A DNA stretch of 40,959 bases from Candidatus Thioglobus sp. MED-G25. GTDB lineage: Bacteria; Pseudomonadota; Gammaproteobacteria; Arenicellales; UBA868. The DNA lies in assembly GCA_002456995.1 (NCBI GenBank), contig NTKC01000014.1:1-40959 (forward strand), written 5' to 3'. Both the position numbers and the translations under genes were made by a program. Positions 17,266 through 25,306 of this stretch are shown one piece after another (the first letter of the stretch is position 1; every line of letters begins with the position of its first letter). The notes under the pieces were generated by a model. The model worked only from the letters and a program-made list of their open reading frames with translations. It was not told the origin of the DNA and ran no database searches.

Positions 17266-18000
17266 CTATTGGGAAGTACCCTGGGCTTGCTGGCGCCAGC
17301 GTCTCAGACTCTGCAGCGAGCGTCTTCCATGATAGGCGATCTGCTCATCGGAGTAACGCCACTGCTTACCTACTGGACAAGCCAGCCGCGATAAACAACG
17401 ATCGCCACAACCCGAATAAGGTAAAAGACGTTGTTCCACGCAGGCCTGTAAATCCAGTAGGGACCCATATTGGACAGCCCCCGCGGGACACGCCGATTCA
17501 CAGGGTCTGGTGTCACAACTCTGGCACGGTGCCTCAGCCGTTTCATATGCGCTTGGTGGCAGTGGGGTATCAATCAAAAACACAGCCCTAAAAGCAAACC
17601 AGGGGCCATAACATGGATGCAGATCGATTCCGAGCGGCGATGGATGACTCCAGCCGGCGAACTGTCCGAGTTTCTGTAGCGGCAATGGCAGAGTCCCCGG
17701 ATACAGCAGATCGACCTCTCTACATCCCCAGAACCCCTTGGCCAGCGTATGAACACTCGACACCGCATCATCATCGAAAGGATCAGGACTGTTTTCAAGG
17801 TTGTTCTTGATGCGATTCCACAAGCCAGGCCCCCCCATCCCTAACAACACCAGTCTGGGCATTTTCCTGACCTCGACATCCAACTCAATCAGTAGTCGGA
17901 TCAGTTCTTCTGGCAATCGAGCAGTATCGAGAACCTGCAACAGATTGAACCCTCGATCCTCCAGCCAGTCACTCCCGGCGTACTTAGGTATTGGATTCAT
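17266..18000 (-). CDS. QueG-like 4Fe-4S protein, function unknown
   Basis: With the ATG at 18000 the protein has 244 residues. A TTG at 18063 and an ATG at 18024 are also in frame; GAG nine bases before 18000 decides weakly. The middle part, with HPSPLGIDLHPCYGPWFAFRA, belongs to a family of ferredoxin-like proteins distantly related to epoxyqueuosine reductase QueG. Eight cysteines could bind two clusters: Cys159-x2-Cys162-x4-Cys167-x3-Cys171-Pro, then Cys187, Cys198, Cys202 and Cys208-Pro. It lacks the length and N-terminal corrinoid domain of true QueG, so queuosine synthesis is not claimed. It ends immediately before the envelope-protein reading frame and may share its transcript. Confidence 0.75.
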   Translation of the reverse strand: MNPIPKYAGSDWLEDRGFNLLQVLDTARLPEELIRLLIELDVEVRKMPRLVLLGMGGPGLWNRIKNNLENSPDPFDDDAVSSVHTLAKGFWGCREVDLLYPGTLPLPLQKLGQFAGWSHPSPLGIDLHPCYGPWFAFRAVFLIDTPLPPSAYETAEAPCQSCDTRPCESACPAGAVQYGSLLDLQACVEQRLLPYSGCGDRCLSRLACPVGKQWRYSDEQIAYHGRRSLQSLRRWRQQAQGTSQ

Positions 18001-18124
18001 TGATTTCTCGGCCTGGAAATGCATGGTTGATTCGATAGAGAGATTTCGACAACCACAGGGCAAGCTTCGGTATAGTTCTGACCAATAAAAGATCTGCTGC
18101 CAAGCCTAACTAGAAAACACTGTC

Positions 18125-19015
18125 TTGAAAACACTTTTGGTTCATGGCCACCGTGGTGCCAGAGGGAATCGCCCTGAAAACACCTTATCGGGGTTCGCGT
18201 TTGCGGTCGAGGCAGGCGTTGATGGCCTGGAACTCGATATCAGAATCAGTGCTGATTCACAGATTATCGTCCACCACGATGAGTTGCTCAATCGCGACCT
18301 TACCCGTAATCACTCCCGACGATGGCTAGAACACAATGGACCGGCTATCTACAACCTCACCCTGGCTGAGCTAAAACAGTTCGATATTGGTCGAATAAAT
18401 CCAGTTTCGGAACTGTCCAAGCAATTTCCTGACCAGGTCCCTGTAGACGGCGAAAGAATCTGCACCCTGTCCGAAGTCGCTGGTTTTTGCAACAATCTCC
18501 AAACCAGTAGACCGATGTTGAATATCGAAGTCAAGTCGGACCCATTTCATCCTCACGCGACACCGTCCCCGCATGAATACTCCCTGCTCTTAGTGCGGGA
18601 ACTCGAAAAGCTCGAACTCATAGCCAACTGTTGGATTCAATCCTTCGATTGGCGCATCCTACGTCACGTACAACGACTTTGCCCTGAGATCACCACCTGT
18701 TATCTCACCAGTCAGGATCCCGATTACGATACAGTCGGCAACCCGGTAAATTCGCTGTCGTTAGCCGGTTTCGACCTCATGCATTTTGACGGCAATGTGG
18801 CAGCTGCAGTTCTCGCGGCTGGCGGTCAGATCTGGGGGCCTTCTATCGGCGACCTGACTAACCGCCGTGTGGAAGAGGCCCGAGCTGTGGGTATTCCCAT
18901 TCACTGCTGGACCGTAAATCGTAGTGACGAAATAAAACAAATGATGGCGTGGCAACTCGCGGGAGTGACCACAGACTATCCGGAACTCGCTGTTCGAATG
19001 GCGCATAGAATATAG
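18125..19015 (+). CDS. Glycerophosphodiester phosphodiesterase
   Basis: This 296-residue GDPD-family TIM-barrel enzyme hydrolyses glycerophosphodiesters to glycerol-3-phosphate and an alcohol. Diagnostic residues are HRG at 9-11, PENT at 17-20, Glu36 and Asp38 in ELDIR, and His51-Asp52, which form the metal and acid-base site. No signal peptide is evident, so it is likely cytosolic (UgpQ-like). The start is a TTG at 18125 without a clear Shine-Dalgarno. The HGHRG motif is so close to this start that any downstream start would break the enzyme. The gene is divergent from the QueG-like gene and is followed within 10 bp by a membrane glycosyltransferase gene. Confidence 0.9.
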   Translation: MKTLLVHGHRGARGNRPENTLSGFAFAVEAGVDGLELDIRISADSQIIVHHDELLNRDLTRNHSRRWLEHNGPAIYNLTLAELKQFDIGRINPVSELSKQFPDQVPVDGERICTLSEVAGFCNNLQTSRPMLNIEVKSDPFHPHATPSPHEYSLLLVRELEKLELIANCWIQSFDWRILRHVQRLCPEITTCYLTSQDPDYDTVGNPVNSLSLAGFDLMHFDGNVAAAVLAAGGQIWGPSIGDLTNRRVEEARAVGIPIHCWTVNRSDEIKQMMAWQLAGVTTDYPELAVRMAHRI

Positions 19016-19025
19016 TCTCCGGGCA

Positions 19026-20552
19026 ATGTTGAGTCACGGTATCAAAGATCAGCAGTCGAATAGGCTGTTTGTACTTTTTCTCATCGTTCATATGGTGATG
19101 TGGACCCTTCTGCCTGGGCTGACCCGGCACGAGCTCGACAGTGACAGCATGATGCATTTTGCCTGGGGACAGGAATGGATGCTGTCCTACAACTTGCATC
19201 CCCCTTTCCTGCCATGGGTGGTCGCTGGTTTTCTTAAGCTTACCGGCATTTCTAACTGGAACTACCTGTTCCTGTCGCAGATTAATATCGCCATAGCCTT
19301 TATCGCGGTCTATCTACTCGCACGACAATTTCTCAGGCCTGCGCAGGCATTAGCGGCCGTTTGTCTTCTCGAATTTATTCCTTACTACAGTTTTCTTAGC
19401 ATTCGACTGAACCATAGCTCACTGTTGATATCCATATGGGCATTAACGGTGCTATTCACCTACTATGCGATGAGCCGAAGAAGACTGATGTATTGGATCG
19501 CCCTAGGACTCTGTCTTGCCATTGGCATGCTGACCAAGTACTACGCCATAACACTGGTCGGGGCTATTGTTCTCTACATCATTTCTACTCGGCAGGGTCG
19601 TGCACAAATGAGCTCCCTTGGCCCTTATGCGGGCGCACTGGTGTTCGCTCTACTGATCTATGTTCATGTGGATTACGTAAACGAACATAGAATTGGCACG
19701 GTTCAACACATTAGCGACTATTTCTTTCTAGATTCGTTACCGATCAGATGGAAAGCAATCAGTTTTTTCCTGGCACAACTAATTTACCTGCTACCGGCAG
19801 TGATCGCGTTCATGTTAGCGACATACAGTTCCTCTTTATCCCAGCGGTTGCCGACTCTTCTCAGATTTCCATATCTGCCAGAGCACGCTGGACTTATATA
19901 CGTGGTAATGCTTTTTCCACTACTAATCACAGCGATCCCTGGCCTGGTGCTGGGAGTAGACATTTCAAGTCGCTGGGGCGGCCCGATACTCATTACAGCA
20001 GGGATCATGCTCATTCTACAGTTTCCCATCAACCTGACCGGTATCCAGTGTCGACGAATTGTGATCGGCTCCATTGTTTACGCCATACTGGTACCGCTAG
20101 TCATGCTGACTGTGATCAGCCAGGGAAAAGTCGAGTCACGCTATAACTTTCCGGGGAAGGAACTGGCAACGACCGTGACACGTCTGTGGCATGATTCGTT
20201 CGAGTCTAAACTCGAACTGGTCGGTGGTGGCTGGATGGCACCCGACAGTATTGCCTTTCACTCGGTAGACCACCCGTCAGTACTTCAACATCTGAGCCAC
20301 CAGTGGAGCCCCTGGGTCAGTGAAACGGATGTTCGAGATCATGGGATCGCGATCGTCTGCCTGGCTGATGACAAACTGTGTTTAACCAATGCGAATACAA
20401 TGTTTCCCGATTTCAAGTTTCGAACGCTTACTATCAAGGGTAACGATTACGGTCTGTCACACTCCAGAACTCAGGGATTCCGATACTTTCTGGTACCACC
20501 AAGGACAACAAACATTCAACTGGACAATGTGCTTCACACGCCTCGCCGCTGA
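19026..20552 (+). CDS. Membrane glycosyltransferase, GT39/ArnT-like (PMT_2 family)
   Basis: This 508-residue polytopic membrane protein has roughly 10-12 hydrophobic segments up to about residue 355 and a soluble C-terminal part. The first periplasmic loop carries HELDSDSMMHFAWG and then LHPPFLPW, matching the acidic catalytic loop and the HPP motif of GT39-type enzymes. These transfer sugars from polyprenyl-phosphate donors to lipids or proteins at the outer face of the inner membrane. The acceptor is unknown. It starts 10 bp after the GDPD gene, so the two are likely co-transcribed; a shared role in lipid or envelope modification is an inference. Confidence 0.8.
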   Translation: MLSHGIKDQQSNRLFVLFLIVHMVMWTLLPGLTRHELDSDSMMHFAWGQEWMLSYNLHPPFLPWVVAGFLKLTGISNWNYLFLSQINIAIAFIAVYLLARQFLRPAQALAAVCLLEFIPYYSFLSIRLNHSSLLISIWALTVLFTYYAMSRRRLMYWIALGLCLAIGMLTKYYAITLVGAIVLYIISTRQGRAQMSSLGPYAGALVFALLIYVHVDYVNEHRIGTVQHISDYFFLDSLPIRWKAISFFLAQLIYLLPAVIAFMLATYSSSLSQRLPTLLRFPYLPEHAGLIYVVMLFPLLITAIPGLVLGVDISSRWGGPILITAGIMLILQFPINLTGIQCRRIVIGSIVYAILVPLVMLTVISQGKVESRYNFPGKELATTVTRLWHDSFESKLELVGGGWMAPDSIAFHSVDHPSVLQHLSHQWSPWVSETDVRDHGIAIVCLADDKLCLTNANTMFPDFKFRTLTIKGNDYGLSHSRTQGFRYFLVPPRTTNIQLDNVLHTPRR

Positions 20553-20615
20553 ATCTGATCGAGACTTTGATTCACGGACACCCGGCGTCATTTCCTGTTG
20601 TTCATAGGGTGTCAC

Positions 20616-20628
20616 CCTTAAGCGGAAC
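20616..20628. terminator. Short inverted repeat AGGGT-GTC-ACCCT (weak terminator or operator)
   Basis: A 5-bp perfect inverted repeat with a 3-nt centre lies 63 bp after the glycosyltransferase stop. There is no T-tract on the plus strand after it, so its role is uncertain. Confidence 0.25.
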
Positions 20629-20661
20629 AGACACCGAAGCGCTACTATTATTCCGATATGA

Positions 20662-20690
20662 TTGACAAATTTTCTCGAAACCTTATTCAT
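20662..20690 (+). promoter_or_regulatory. Candidate promoter of the quinone oxidoreductase gene
   Basis: A perfect -35 hexamer TTGACA is at 20662-20667. The best-spaced -10 (TATTCA or ATTCAT at 20684-20690) is poor. The distance to the start codon (about 40 bp from the -10) is plausible. Confidence 0.3.
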
Positions 20691-20728
20691 GATCATTTTG
20701 CAACGAACAATTTAAGGGAAATACCTAC

Positions 20729-21721
20729 ATGACTGACACAATGCTTGCAATCGAAATTTCTGAGCCAGGCGGGCCTGACGCACTCAAGCCCTGTTCCGTA
20801 CCCATTCCACATCCGACACCAGACCAGATTCTGATCCGCAATATGGTGGCTGGTGTTAACCGGCCCGACTGCGCTCAGCGTCAGGGCAACTACCGCCCGC
20901 CGGCTGACGCGAATCCTCTGCCCGGCCTTGAAGTAGCAGGTGAAGTTGTAGCGGTCGGTGAGGAAACCAGTCGTTATAAACCTGGCGATCATGTTGCAGC
21001 GCTTACCCACGGTGGGGGTTATGCGGAATATACAGCGGTACATGAACGGCACTGTCTACCGTGGCCTGAAGGTTATGGCGCGCAACTGGCCGGTGCCATA
21101 CCGGAAAACTATTTCACGGTTTACTACAATCTTTTCGCTCGCTCTCGCCTTACATCGGGCGAGACGCTTCTCGTACACGGTGGCAGCAGCGGTATAGGCC
21201 TCGCGGCTATACAACTGGCCAAAGCCTCTGGCGCTACCGTTATCACTACCGCCGGCACAGACGAAAAGTGTTCCTTTTGCGAATCGGCAGGCGCCGACAA
21301 GGCTATCAATTATCGAACTGAAGACTGGTCAAGGATCGTGCGGGAAATTACTGGCAAAAACAAAGTCGATGTGGTTCTAGATATGGTCGCAGGCGACTAC
21401 ATCCAAAAAAACATCGATTTGCTTGGACGGGATGGTCGCTATGCTTTAATTGCTTTTCTTGGCGGAAGCACGGCTGAAGTCAATTTCGGGAAAGTCATGA
21501 TGAATAGGCTCAGCATCTCTGGCTCGACTCTGCGACCCCAAAGCCTGAATGAAAAAGCACAGATCACTAGTGATGTTGAACGCATTGTCTGGCCAATGTT
21601 CAAAAACAAGACGGTTAGACCTCACATTCACTGTACTTTCCCGCTCAACCAGGCAACCCAAGCCCACCAGCTTATGGAAAGTAGCAGTCATATCGGGAAA
21701 ATTCTATTAACTATTGAGTGA
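20729..21721 (+). CDS. NAD(P)H quinone oxidoreductase / zinc-independent alcohol dehydrogenase-like (PIG3 family)
   Basis: This 330-residue medium-chain dehydrogenase/reductase has the PIG3/quinone oxidoreductase pattern NRPDCAQRQGNY at 44-55. A GroES-like domain (PGLEVAGEV, 65-73) and a Rossmann loop VHGGSSGIG (149-157) follow. The catalytic and structural zinc cysteines of true alcohol dehydrogenases are absent. Family members reduce quinones or enoyl substrates with NADPH. The ATG at 20729 is preceded by AAGGGA. It stands alone between the glycosyltransferase and the acyl-CoA synthetase on the same strand. Confidence 0.88.
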   Translation: MTDTMLAIEISEPGGPDALKPCSVPIPHPTPDQILIRNMVAGVNRPDCAQRQGNYRPPADANPLPGLEVAGEVVAVGEETSRYKPGDHVAALTHGGGYAEYTAVHERHCLPWPEGYGAQLAGAIPENYFTVYYNLFARSRLTSGETLLVHGGSSGIGLAAIQLAKASGATVITTAGTDEKCSFCESAGADKAINYRTEDWSRIVREITGKNKVDVVLDMVAGDYIQKNIDLLGRDGRYALIAFLGGSTAEVNFGKVMMNRLSISGSTLRPQSLNEKAQITSDVERIVWPMFKNKTVRPHIHCTFPLNQATQAHQLMESSSHIGKILLTIE

Positions 21722-21834
21722 CCGGTTTGCCATGCCTCCGATTGCGCAAAGACTGCGACGGTACGGTTTCAATATCTTGCTTCTACGGTATGCTGTTGTA
21801 CGTGCTTACACCTGATAATTAGTGAACGCGAATA

Positions 21835-23469
21835 ATGAATAACATTTATGATGCCGATCTTGACCACTGTGATGCCAACTATGTATCACTGAGTCCATTG
21901 AGTTTTCTGGGTCGTGTAGCTCGGGTTTATCCGGACCACCCGTCAGTTATCCACGGCGGCACCCGATGGACTTGGAGGGAAACCGCAGAACGATGCAATC
22001 GACTGGCCTCAGCGCTGACAAAACGGAACATCGGACCTGGGGACACAGTGTCTGTGATGGCACCAAATATCCCCGCTCTGTACGAATCTCATTTCGGCGT
22101 ACCGATGACAGGTGCTGTACTCAATGCCTTGAACATACGCCTGGACGCCAAAACACTTGCATTTATCCTAGAACATGGTGAGGCGAAAGTTCTCATCACC
22201 GACACCGAATTTTCACCTGTCATCAAAGATGCCCTGCGCATCTGTAACCAGGAATTACTGGTAATCGATATCGATGATCCTGAGGGGCCCGGCGGCGACC
22301 GACTAGGTGAACTGACTTACGAAGAACTTCTGACTGAAGGTGAATCGAATTACACCTGGTCGGCACCGGATAGTGAGTGGAACGCAATCTCACTGAACTA
22401 TACCTCTGGCACCACGGGCAATCCGAAAGGAGTTGTCTACCATCATCGTGGCGCTTATCTCAATGCAAGCAGCAATATTATCGGCTGGAACCTGGGTCAT
22501 CATCCCACGTATCTCTGGACCTTACCGATGTTCCACTGCAACGGCTGGTGTTTTCCCTGGTCTCTCGCTGCAGTCGGGGGGACCAGCGTTTGTCTTCGCA
22601 ACGTCAGCGCTTCTGCCATCTTTGATGCGATCGCTGATCATAGCGTCACTCATTTCTGTGGCGCACCGGTAGTTCTCAATCTGATCATCCATGCAGCTGA
22701 ATCCGAAACCAGAAACTTTGATCACACAGTCGAAGTGATGACAGCAGCTGCACCACCACCAGCTGCGGTGTTGGCCGCAATGGAAGCTGCGGGATTCTCC
22801 ATGACCCATGTGTATGGATTGACGGAAACTTATGGTCCTGCTGTTATCTGCGCGTGGCACCCAGAATGGAACGACCTCCCACTCGCTGAACAAGCCGAAA
22901 TTAAGTCGCGACAAGGTGTGCAATACCACATGCTTGAGGACCTTAAGGTTCTTGACCCCGAAACTATGAATTCGGTTCAACCAGATGCCTTACAACTGGG
23001 CGAGGTCATGTTTCGCGGCAACATAGTGATGAAGGGCTACCTTAAGAACCCGAAGGCAACTGCAGAGGCATTTGCTGGCGGCTGGTTCCACTCTGGTGAT
23101 CTTGGCGTGCTGTATCCCGACGGGTATATCCAACTCAAAGACCGTTCAAAGGACATCATCATCTCAGGTGGCGAAAATATCTCTTCAATTGAAATTGAGG
23201 ATACGCTTTATCGGCATCCCGATGTCCTCGAAGCTGCAGTCGTCGCCCGTCCAGATAACAAATGGGGTGAAACACCGTGCGCTTTTGTTACCCTTAAGGA
23301 CACGGCCGTCGGGGTTACCGGCCAAGACATTATCAATTTCTGTCGCGAGCAGATGGCACACTTCAAAATACCCAAGACAGTTATTTTCCTCGAACTGCCC
23401 AAAACATCTACCGGTAAAGTGCAGAAATTCAGGCTGCGCGAAAAAACCGAAGCAATGGGCAGCCTCTAA
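21835..23469 (+). CDS. Acyl-CoA synthetase (AMP-forming), paralogue 1
   Basis: This 544-residue ANL-superfamily ligase activates a carboxylic acid to its acyl-CoA via acyl-AMP. The phosphate-binding loop YTSGTTGNPKGVVYHH, the YGLTETYGP motif, the hinge KDRSKDIIISGGENIS and the C-terminal catalytic lysine in KTSTGKVQKF are all intact. It resembles medium-chain or short-chain acid:CoA ligases such as AlkK-like and plant AAE-type enzymes; the acid is unknown. It is not DmdB-like at the N-terminus. The protein at 36527-38152 aligns with it from start to end, so the two are paralogues. A VOC-family gene follows 35 bp downstream. Confidence 0.93.
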   Translation: MNNIYDADLDHCDANYVSLSPLSFLGRVARVYPDHPSVIHGGTRWTWRETAERCNRLASALTKRNIGPGDTVSVMAPNIPALYESHFGVPMTGAVLNALNIRLDAKTLAFILEHGEAKVLITDTEFSPVIKDALRICNQELLVIDIDDPEGPGGDRLGELTYEELLTEGESNYTWSAPDSEWNAISLNYTSGTTGNPKGVVYHHRGAYLNASSNIIGWNLGHHPTYLWTLPMFHCNGWCFPWSLAAVGGTSVCLRNVSASAIFDAIADHSVTHFCGAPVVLNLIIHAAESETRNFDHTVEVMTAAAPPPAAVLAAMEAAGFSMTHVYGLTETYGPAVICAWHPEWNDLPLAEQAEIKSRQGVQYHMLEDLKVLDPETMNSVQPDALQLGEVMFRGNIVMKGYLKNPKATAEAFAGGWFHSGDLGVLYPDGYIQLKDRSKDIIISGGENISSIEIEDTLYRHPDVLEAAVVARPDNKWGETPCAFVTLKDTAVGVTGQDIINFCREQMAHFKIPKTVIFLELPKTSTGKVQKFRLREKTEAMGSL

Positions 23470-23504
23470 CCACAACAAACACTTTCTGTGCCGAGTAAAT
23501 TTCT

Positions 23505-23969
23505 ATGACAAATGCCAGAGTTATATCTACAAATCACACCAGCTTTACGGTATCTGACCTGGATCGGAGTATTGCCTTTTTCAGAGACATTCTCGGGTTC
23601 ACGGCCACATCTAAGCTGCCGCGGTCCAAATCAGTCATTCAGAGCATAACCGGTGTCAGCGAGTCGGATGTCATGATCGCCTATTTGCATGGGCCAGGCC
23701 ACACCTTGGAGTTGATCGAATATCTTGCCCCACCAGATCGCAGCGAAGTTCGACCTCGCCCCTGCGATGTAGGATTTGCCCATATCGCATTTGATGTTGA
23801 AGATATCGATGAGATCGTGACCCTAGCTTCGGAACACAATGTGTTTCCGATCGGCCAAATAACTACAGTCGATCAAGGACCGAACCAAGGTGGTAAAGCC
23901 GTTTATTTGCGTGACTCTGACGGCATAACGGTCGAGCTGATACAAAAACCCGTTACATCAAGTCGTTGA
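23505..23969 (+). CDS. VOC (glyoxalase/dioxygenase fold) family protein
   Basis: This 154-residue protein is one VOC module pair. It begins with NHTSFTVSDLDRSIAFFRDILGF (residues 10-32), the typical beta-alpha start of glyoxalase-like proteins with a metal-ligand candidate His11. It ends in YLRDSDGITVELIQ with a candidate Glu ligand. Candidate metal residues also include Glu69 (LELIEY) and the His of FAHIAFDV. Possible activities are lactoylglutathione lyase-like, methylmalonyl-CoA epimerase-like or ring cleavage; none can be chosen from the sequence. It is close behind the acyl-CoA synthetase gene on the same strand and probably co-transcribed, which favours a CoA-ester or catabolic role (inference). 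Confidence 0.85.
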   Translation: MTNARVISTNHTSFTVSDLDRSIAFFRDILGFTATSKLPRSKSVIQSITGVSESDVMIAYLHGPGHTLELIEYLAPPDRSEVRPRPCDVGFAHIAFDVEDIDEIVTLASEHNVFPIGQITTVDQGPNQGGKAVYLRDSDGITVELIQKPVTSSR

Positions 23970-24018
23970 GCCCACAACAACACAACCACCCGCTTAATCT
24001 ACTGTGTTCGAGTGAATT

Positions 24019-25233
24019 TTATCCATCCAGGTTGAACGGATCATCAATGGACCAACTTGGCTCTGTAAACCAATGAGGCCCGTCATCGGTCATGTAAATA
24101 TGATCTTCTAGCCGAACACCGAATTCTCCATAAACACAAATCATGGGTTCATTCGAAAAGCACATACCTTTGGCCAGTTCAATTTTGTTTCCCTTGACAA
24201 GATAGGGAGGCTCATGCACATCCAGGCCCAGACCGTGGCCCGCTCTGTGCGGTAACCCAGGGACTGAATAACCGGGACCCAGACCCGCCGACTCAATCAC
24301 CAGTCGCGCTGCGCTGTCCAGTTGTTCCGCAGGTACACCCACCCCAGCAGCAGCAAATACAGATGACTGGGCTTTTTTCTCTAGATTCCAGATTTCACGC
24401 TGCCGAGCACTGGGGTCGCCAAACACGTAGGACCTGGTGATATCTGAAAAATAGCCATCGAATGTTGCGCCGACATCAATGAGGACCATGTCTCCCTCGT
24501 GCAAAACCTGAGGATAAGGCACCCCGTGCGGATAAGCTGTCGGCTCTCCGAACAGCACTATTCTGAACGGCGGTACACCATCAGCACCCAGCTTTAGATG
24601 TGCATCGCTTAAAAACTGCTGAACCTCGGTGGTTGTAATCCCCTCGCGCATGATACGTGCGGCACTGGCATGAATCTCTAGAGTAACGTCCATGGCGTGC
24701 TGTATCAGGGCAATCTCAGCATCTGACTTTCTAATTCGACACGGCCCTGTGATACGAGCACCGTTCACATAATCAAATCCAGGAGCAGCTAGGCGAAAAG
24801 CATCGTAGACAAAAAATGGGGCTGCCTCATCGATCGCTACAACCGCACCTGATCCATAACGTGACGCAACAATATCAGCAACTAAACGAGCCGGTGCTTC
24901 ATGCTCATCCCATACCCGAATATCGCTACCAAACAGAAGCATCGCTCTCGTTTTTTGTTCTTCAAAAGCAGGACTGATGTAGATCACCTCACCATCAGCA
25001 GGAATAATGGCGCCATGTAACCGTTCAGATGCCCACAGTCTAAGGCCGGTAAAGTAGGCTAGACTGGTCGTGGCCTCGAGGAACAAAGCATCAACACCTT
25101 GGTTGTACATCAACCGCTGTGCCTTCGCGATTCTGGTCAAGCGCTCATCGACTGTGATTGGTTGATAGGCAGAAGGCTGTTCAAACCGACTTAACTCTTG
25201 CGCTACTGTAGACCCGCCTATTCCCAGCGTCAT
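24019..25233 (-). CDS. M24-family metallopeptidase, Xaa-Pro aminopeptidase/dipeptidase-like
   Basis: This 404-residue protein has a creatinase N-terminal domain (about 28-165) followed by the pita-bread M24 catalytic domain. All five metal ligands of active peptidases are present: Asp253, Asp264, His333, Glu362 and Glu376. Prolidase or aminopeptidase P activity is therefore likely, rather than metal-free creatinase. DddP-type DMSP lyase was considered but the N-terminus and spacing do not fit. The ATG at 25233 is preceded by GGAG. It is the last gene of a minus-strand run with an SLC13 permease and an SDR, so it may act on an imported peptide-like or N-substituted compound (inference). Confidence 0.87.
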   Translation of the reverse strand: MTLGIGGSTVAQELSRFEQPSAYQPITVDERLTRIAKAQRLMYNQGVDALFLEATTSLAYFTGLRLWASERLHGAIIPADGEVIYISPAFEEQKTRAMLLFGSDIRVWDEHEAPARLVADIVASRYGSGAVVAIDEAAPFFVYDAFRLAAPGFDYVNGARITGPCRIRKSDAEIALIQHAMDVTLEIHASAARIMREGITTTEVQQFLSDAHLKLGADGVPPFRIVLFGEPTAYPHGVPYPQVLHEGDMVLIDVGATFDGYFSDITRSYVFGDPSARQREIWNLEKKAQSSVFAAAGVGVPAEQLDSAARLVIESAGLGPGYSVPGLPHRAGHGLGLDVHEPPYLVKGNKIELAKGMCFSNEPMICVYGEFGVRLEDHIYMTDDGPHWFTEPSWSIDDPFNLDG

Positions 25234-25306
25234 GTCCCTGCTCCATCGAAGCTCTGGTACTCCACCTTGAGGTTACACACAGACCACGGGGTCGGCCCAC
25301 AATATG

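Noticed and set aside
21835-23469. DmdB (methylmercaptopropionate-CoA ligase)
   Set aside because: The N-terminal region does not match DmdB, and no other DMSP demethylation gene is in the window.
24019-25233. DddP-type DMSP lyase
   Set aside because: All five M24 metal ligands and a creatinase N-terminal domain are present, and the N-terminus does not resemble DddP as I know it; a prolidase-like peptidase fits better.
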